A stretch of 10,767 nt of DNA from Cephalothrix spiralis (lineage: Eukaryota; Nemertea; Palaeonemertea; Archinemertea; Cephalotrichidae). The notes beneath the pieces are model-generated. The model made no database searches, was not told the DNA's origin, and saw only the letters and a program-made list of their open reading frames with translations. Where the stretch lies: positions 1 through 10,767 of the forward strand of contig JAUCNG010393589.1 of the NCBI GenBank assembly GCA_032353305.1, given 5' to 3'. Below are positions 7,654 to 10,767 of the stretch, in pieces (within the stretch, counting starts at the first letter, position 1; every line of letters begins with the position of its first letter). The position numbers and the translations under genes are program-made.

Positions 7654-7869
7654 CCTTGACTATAAATGTTAATTCGCTGACACGATGAATACTTCAGATA
7701 GAATGATAGCGATTCTCTGTGGGCGCCTTGCCTGTAGATACAAGTCGCGAGTATAGATCTCCAATTCCCATGTACAAGACTATGAAAATCTATAACGTCA
7801 AATAAGATCAATCCAGATCAATTCGTGTTGTCTTAAATCGAATAATTCTTTGTCAACAGGCAACAAAGC
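7654..7869 (-). promoter_or_regulatory. Presumed 5' flanking or 5' UTR region of the acidic-protein gene
   Basis: This is the interval between the main ATG and the diverged repeat that begins at 7870. On the minus strand it carries TTTGACGTTA near 7801-7792, a CRE-half-site-like word, and no convincing TATA box at a normal distance from an initiator. AACATTTATAG directly before the start (about 7670-7660) could act as a weak 3' splice site, which would put the ATG near the start of an exon. Region called only by position; no transcription start site can be fixed. Confidence 0.3.
7694..7771 (-). other. Possible upstream ORF (25 codons) ahead of the main start
   Basis: ATG at 7771-7769 on the minus strand opens a 25-residue frame beginning M-G-I-G-D-L-Y-S-R-L and ending at TGA at 7696-7694, 40 bases before the main ATG. 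It has G at +4 but T at -3, so initiation would be moderate. The composition is coding-like (Arg, Lys, Gly, Tyr and few rare words). It is a uORF only if transcription starts beyond 7771. A small upstream exon, or chance, are alternatives. Confidence 0.25.
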
Positions 7870-8048
7870 TTAATTACGTGATTAACGAACTACGGGGACA
7901 CGACTTGGGTATCAAAAGGTACTAATTAGTTGCAAACGACTTCTAAAGGATCCTGTGATCCAAGAGGTAAAGAGGTGTGGTTTAAACCGGAGTTACATGA
8001 TATATAAATCGATCGAAACCAATTTAGATATATCGATATTGCAGCCAC

Positions 8049-8084
8049 GGGGAGGGAGGGAGGGGTACTTATTCGCCCTCCCCC
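8049..8084 (+). other. G-quadruplex motif with an alternative hairpin partner
   Basis: GGGGAGGGAGGGAGGGG at 8049-8065 has four G-runs separated by single A loops, the type expected to fold most stably. Eleven bases on, CCCTCCCC (about 8077-8084) is complementary to GGGGAGGG at 8049-8056, so the strand can form a hairpin instead of a quadruplex. It lies about 400 bp upstream of the acidic-protein ATG, on that gene's template strand. Confidence 0.75.
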
Positions 8085-8113
8085 ATAAGATGTAGAAAGG
8101 TTAATTACACGTA

Positions 8114-8139
8114 TTGGGTAAAACCCAAGGGTAACACCC
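8114..8139. repeat. Tandem small hairpins
   Basis: TTGGGT-AAA-ACCCAA at 8114-8128, directly followed by GGG-TAACA-CCC at 8129-8139. Short and of unknown role, within the interval between the diverged direct repeats. Confidence 0.55.
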
Positions 8140-8305
8140 AAAGAACACTTTAACAAAAGCAGGTTCCATTTATATTGGCTTAATGTCCCGATTTTATTTG
8201 ATCTCGAGGTGTTTTTTTGTTTGTTTTCAATACTATCTAAACCAGAATATCGGTTGGCGACAACGCTGTAGGGTCTCGAAAAGGGCCCCAAAATTTTTTG
8301 GCGCA

Positions 8306-8359
8306 ATAATGGGTTGGCACCCAAGCCCATTATGATCTGATATGACTACTGTAGTCATA
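8306..8359. repeat. Two adjacent palindromes
   Basis: ATAATGGG (8306-8313) pairs with CCCATTAT (8326-8333). Immediately beyond, TATGACTAC (8341-8349) pairs perfectly with GTAGTCATA (8351-8359) around one base. The overlapping minus-strand frames at 7926-8421 look like by-products of this repeat DNA, not a gene. Confidence 0.65.
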
Positions 8360-8579
8360 ATGATCACTCTAGAAAATACTTTCGACCACCAAAAGGGTTC
8401 TTGAGGCGCTCTGGCGACCAATTTTGAAAAGACAAAAATCAGAAATTCGTCAAAAATCTTTATTTTTGAACAAATCTTTTTTTTAATTACATTGTATGTC
8501 GAAACAAATAGGTGTGCGTTAGCATTGATATAAATTGCATTTTCATCACTGAGTTCTTTGCACCCGCTAATTTTTCCAC

Positions 8580-8612
8580 ATTTTTCTCATTTTTGGCCCA
8601 AAAATGAAAAAT
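8580..8612. repeat. Imperfect hairpin of T-rich and A-rich arms
   Basis: ATTTTTCTCATTTTTGG pairs with CCCAAAAATGAAAAAT with a two-base bulge. The surrounding 8440-8760 is AT-rich, non-coding and repeat-like, with no further structure identified. Confidence 0.55.
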
Positions 8613-8838
8613 CCTAAATTTTGGGGGCCTCCAGCGTCGACCCCATGGATCTTTTTAAATATGTCGGAAATGTCTACTTAAAACTCCTAAAAAAATCAAC
8701 ACCCTGCCTTAAGCCATTTTAAAGATAATTTTGAAAAAATCGCCCCCGTTCAGGAATAGGGTTAATTACGTGATGAACTACATGTAATCGCGGGGAAGCG
8801 AATTAGGTATCAAAAGCTACTAATTAGTTTTAAACGAC

Positions 8839-9142
8839 ATCAAGGAAATGATGTACGGAAACGTGAAACTGACACCTACATCGATTAGTGCCGCAATCTC
8901 TTAACATTATTTCTCGTTGATTAATCAATTAATTAATTTCATTTGCTTGTTAATTTCAAGCAATATCCGCAAAGAAATCAAAATTATTAGTTACTTTTTT
9001 CCAATATTATTGATCAAAGAACGATGAATAGCCACTTTCAAGGCTGTAGATCATATAGAGTTTATCGTTTAAGGCAATGAGTGGCGCACAGAATTTTTTC
9101 TTGGTCTAAAAGTTGCAATCTACATTAATTAAACGCGAGCGT
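8839..9142. other. Non-coding AT-rich stretch
   Basis: Contains overlapping TTGATTAATCAATTAATTAA-type words near 8918-8938 and a TTGCTTG…CAAGCAA hairpin near 8944-8962. No gene or element end identified. Confidence 0.5.
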
Positions 9143-9399
9143 TAAGGCCTTTTTTTTAATTACTTGGTTTACGGACAAACTTTTCAAAAACACTTTTTTT
9201 TAATTTCTTTAAAAAAAACTTTTATTATTTTCACTTTTCTGACGTTTTGTTTTCATTCGACGTCCGGAAATTCCGTCGGCGGTAAAAAAATTTTTATTCC
9301 GGCGGCGGTAAAAAAAATATTTTTTTTTTATCATTTTCATTTTTCGGAAATTTTCACCGGCGGTGTCCGTAAACCAAGTAATTAAAAAAAGAAGCCTAA
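9143..9399. mobile_element. MITE with 27 bp perfect terminal inverted repeats
   Basis: 9151-9177 and 9364-9390 are exact reverse complements (key word AATTACTTGGTTTACGGACA). Imperfect pairing extends outward through AAGGCC and GCCT to about 9143 and 9399. The interior is about 190 bases, without coding capacity, of T- or A-runs and CGGCGGT words: CGGCGGTAAAAAAA at 9277-9290 recurs at 9303-9316, and GGAAATT…CGGCGGT recurs near the right end. Perfect terminal repeats suggest a young or recently active copy. Open frames here (9164-9385 plus, 9209-9475 minus) are products of the T- and A-runs. The superfamily is not determined, because no clear target duplication is visible. Confidence 0.85.
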
Positions 9400-9636
9400 A
9401 CCCCTTATTTATCGGAACCGGGTGGTAATGTATGTATACGCAAAATTGCGCATAGTAGGACGTGGAGTAGGACAAACTATAAATACAACTTCAAATATTA
9501 GTATAGCATGTACTCCTAAGTTCGGTAAAATCGTTCACAGCTAATTTACTGGTGTATTAGGTAATATCTCCGTTAATACTTGTCCAACATTGTACAACCA
9601 TATTCAGATTGAATCGTTATGACATAAAATTGTCGA

Positions 9637-9649
9637 GCGCCGAAGGCGC
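9637..9649. repeat. Short GC-rich hairpin GCGCC-GAA-GGCGC
   Basis: A perfect 5 bp stem with a three-base loop inside CGAGCGCCGAAGGCGCGAG, which is GC-rich against its surroundings. Possibly a repeat end. No RNA gene signal around it. Confidence 0.5.
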
Positions 9650-10433
9650 GAGTATTTGCATTTTGCATTTATAGTCAAATAAGGCAGACACACATTTTCT
9701 GCCTTTGCCACTGCAACTGAGCTAATAAAGAACCGGGACCTAGGCCGTGATCACGTATTTTTTAACAAATCTCAATTTATTTGATTATATGAGTTTTTGC
9801 AATGTGTGTGCGCACATTCTTATATCATGCATGAGGTCGAGGTTTGATTTAACTTTCATGGAGAGTGTATTAAACCCATCCATTGTGCCACCATGTACAG
9901 TGCAACAGATAACATTTGAGAATAAAATATACAGACCAGTCCAACAGATACTGAATTTCCCATCTTAAAGCCTTGTGTACTACGAACTCCGGAATAAAAG
10001 ATCCCCAAAATCCTGAAATTCTATAGATCAGCGTCAAACCTACCTACTAAGATGATATTTAGACAATAAGAGATTTCGTGACATAATATATAGGCTTATG
10101 AATATTCTATTGTATATTACCTTATAAAATTGAATTTATGATCATTCTAATCAAGCCAGTACAAGAGGTATTACTAATTAATAGAACAATATCCACTGAC
10201 TACAAATAAGTTGGTATCTCACATGCAACTCAAGGACAACCTTTCTGCCCTGTTGTTTTTGCAAAGCTATGTTATTCTCTTTCCGATCCCCTTCGCTCCG
10301 AGACGATATGAGCTAAATACGATTGAATTTCATTTTAAAATCAATAATTGTGATTTTTTGGTGAAAATATTTGAGGATCCGGCTGGAATGGAACATGCAA
10401 TCTTGGATTATCAATACCGAAGCATCGCCTTTA
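9650..10433. other. Non-coding stretch, nothing supported
   Basis: Includes a CGTGATCACG palindrome at 9746-9755 and short frames (9747-9968 and the start of 10211-10471, plus strand) without recognisable domains or splice context. Nothing further seen. Confidence 0.45.
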
Positions 10434-10448
10434 CTAGCTACGCCACTG
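10434..10448 (-). mobile_element. Possible hAT-type transposon terminus, single end
   Basis: On the minus strand this reads CAGTGGCGTAGCTAG, which resembles, from memory, the terminus of several animal hAT-superfamily and related non-autonomous elements. No second end was found in the window, and no 8 bp target duplication can be tested. The overlapping 86-codon plus-strand and 97-codon minus-strand frames have no other support. Confidence 0.25.
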
Positions 10449-10767
10449 ACGCTATAGTAACCTTCGAGTGATTTTAATATTGATCTCGTAAGGCAGATCA
10501 ATACCATGAATATTAATAGAATTACCGTTAACCAATCATGTCGCCGAGTCGAGCAGAGAATCAATGAACTTAAGCTTATACTGTACCGGAGTGTAGGTGA
10601 ACACAATAAGTATTAAGCTCATCATAATCGAAGTACCCTCTATGACGTAGAAAATATAGGATCTTTTTTGCGCTGCAATGGTGTGTTAAGGAAGTCCTGA
10701 AATGAGCTAATATTTAGTCAGGTAATATCTCTCGTCTACCTTCTATGTAGAATATTATTTCGATCGT
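10449..10767. other. Non-coding end of the window
   Basis: AT-rich sequence with no frame, repeat or RNA feature that I can support. Confidence 0.45.

Larger units (their letters stand above)
7870..8838 (+). repeat. Diverged direct-repeat pair (7870-7940 and 8762-8838)
   Basis: Both copies begin TTAATTACGTGAT and end TAATTAGTT..AAACGAC. The core GGTATCAAAAG-TACTAATTAGTT matches at 23 of 24 positions, with small indels elsewhere. They lie about 890 bp apart in the same orientation, enclosing sequence without a gene. They may be two copies of a dispersed element, or ends of a larger one interrupted by later insertions. A shorter GTTAATTAC word recurs at about 8099. Confidence 0.7.

Noticed and set aside
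7926-8421. Two overlapping minus-strand frames upstream of the gene (134 and 62 codons)
   Set aside because: They run through palindromes and the G-rich tract, overlap in different frames and show no domain. Repeat-derived.
9164-9475. Frames inside and across the 9143-9399 MITE
   Set aside because: Phe- and Lys-rich translations of T- and A-runs. The plus frame also needs a TTG start.
10211-10606. Opposed 86- and 97-codon frames
   Set aside because: Mutually overlapping, no recognisable motif, and they cross a likely transposon-end sequence.
1-10767. tRNA, rRNA, CRISPR array or bacterial operon features
   Set aside because: No T-loop GGTTCRAATCC-type word in a cloverleaf context, no regularly spaced identical repeats, and no gene packing. 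The window looks eukaryotic.

Overview
The window looks like AT-rich eukaryotic nuclear DNA. There is a single long open frame, no operon-like gene packing, no ribosome-binding-site logic, splice-type signals, and many short inverted-repeat elements of the MITE or foldback kind. AT richness, abundant small palindromic elements and scattered ACATGTA-type words would suit a marine invertebrate, perhaps a mollusc. That is an inference with low confidence, because no recognisable marker gene is present.

The only protein-coding gene I can support lies on the minus strand, 7653 down to 5743 (636 codons). It encodes a very acidic, Ser/Asp/Glu-rich, probably disordered protein. Its centre holds seven copies of a module with the core W-E-P-L-P-K-H-L-L, bracketed by S-D-[TS]-D-S-E-P and S-D-E-E-S-E casein-kinase-2-type sites. 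Synonymous codons differ widely between copies while the amino acids stay fixed, so the module appears to be under protein-level selection. I do not recognise the family. A good splice-donor match 39 coding bases before the stop suggests that the apparent C-terminus may be intron read-through and that the gene may continue outside what can be recognised here.

Layout. 1-1200: non-coding, with a 47 bp perfect direct duplication (111-157 and 331-377). 1201-1243: cluster of CRE-like palindromes. 1440-3990: non-coding, with an inverted-repeat element around 2546-2918. 4000-4564: two inverted, unequal copies of a MITE-like sequence. 5106-5699: a ~594 bp near-perfect-symmetry foldback element carrying four NRF1-type TGCGCATGCGC palindromes, ending 44 bp from the gene's stop codon. 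5743-7653: the repeat-protein gene. 7654-7869: its upstream region with a possible 25-codon uORF. 7870-8838: a diverged direct-repeat pair that encloses a G-quadruplex/hairpin motif and several perfect palindromes. 9143-9399: a MITE with 27 bp perfect terminal inverted repeats. 9400-10767: no supported gene, with one short sequence resembling a hAT-type transposon terminus.

Nothing in the window indicates several genes acting together. The most interesting features are the modular acidic protein and the long hairpin element at its 3' end, which would be transcribed into the mRNA or pre-mRNA if the transcript reaches the nearest AATAAA, at 5102-5097.
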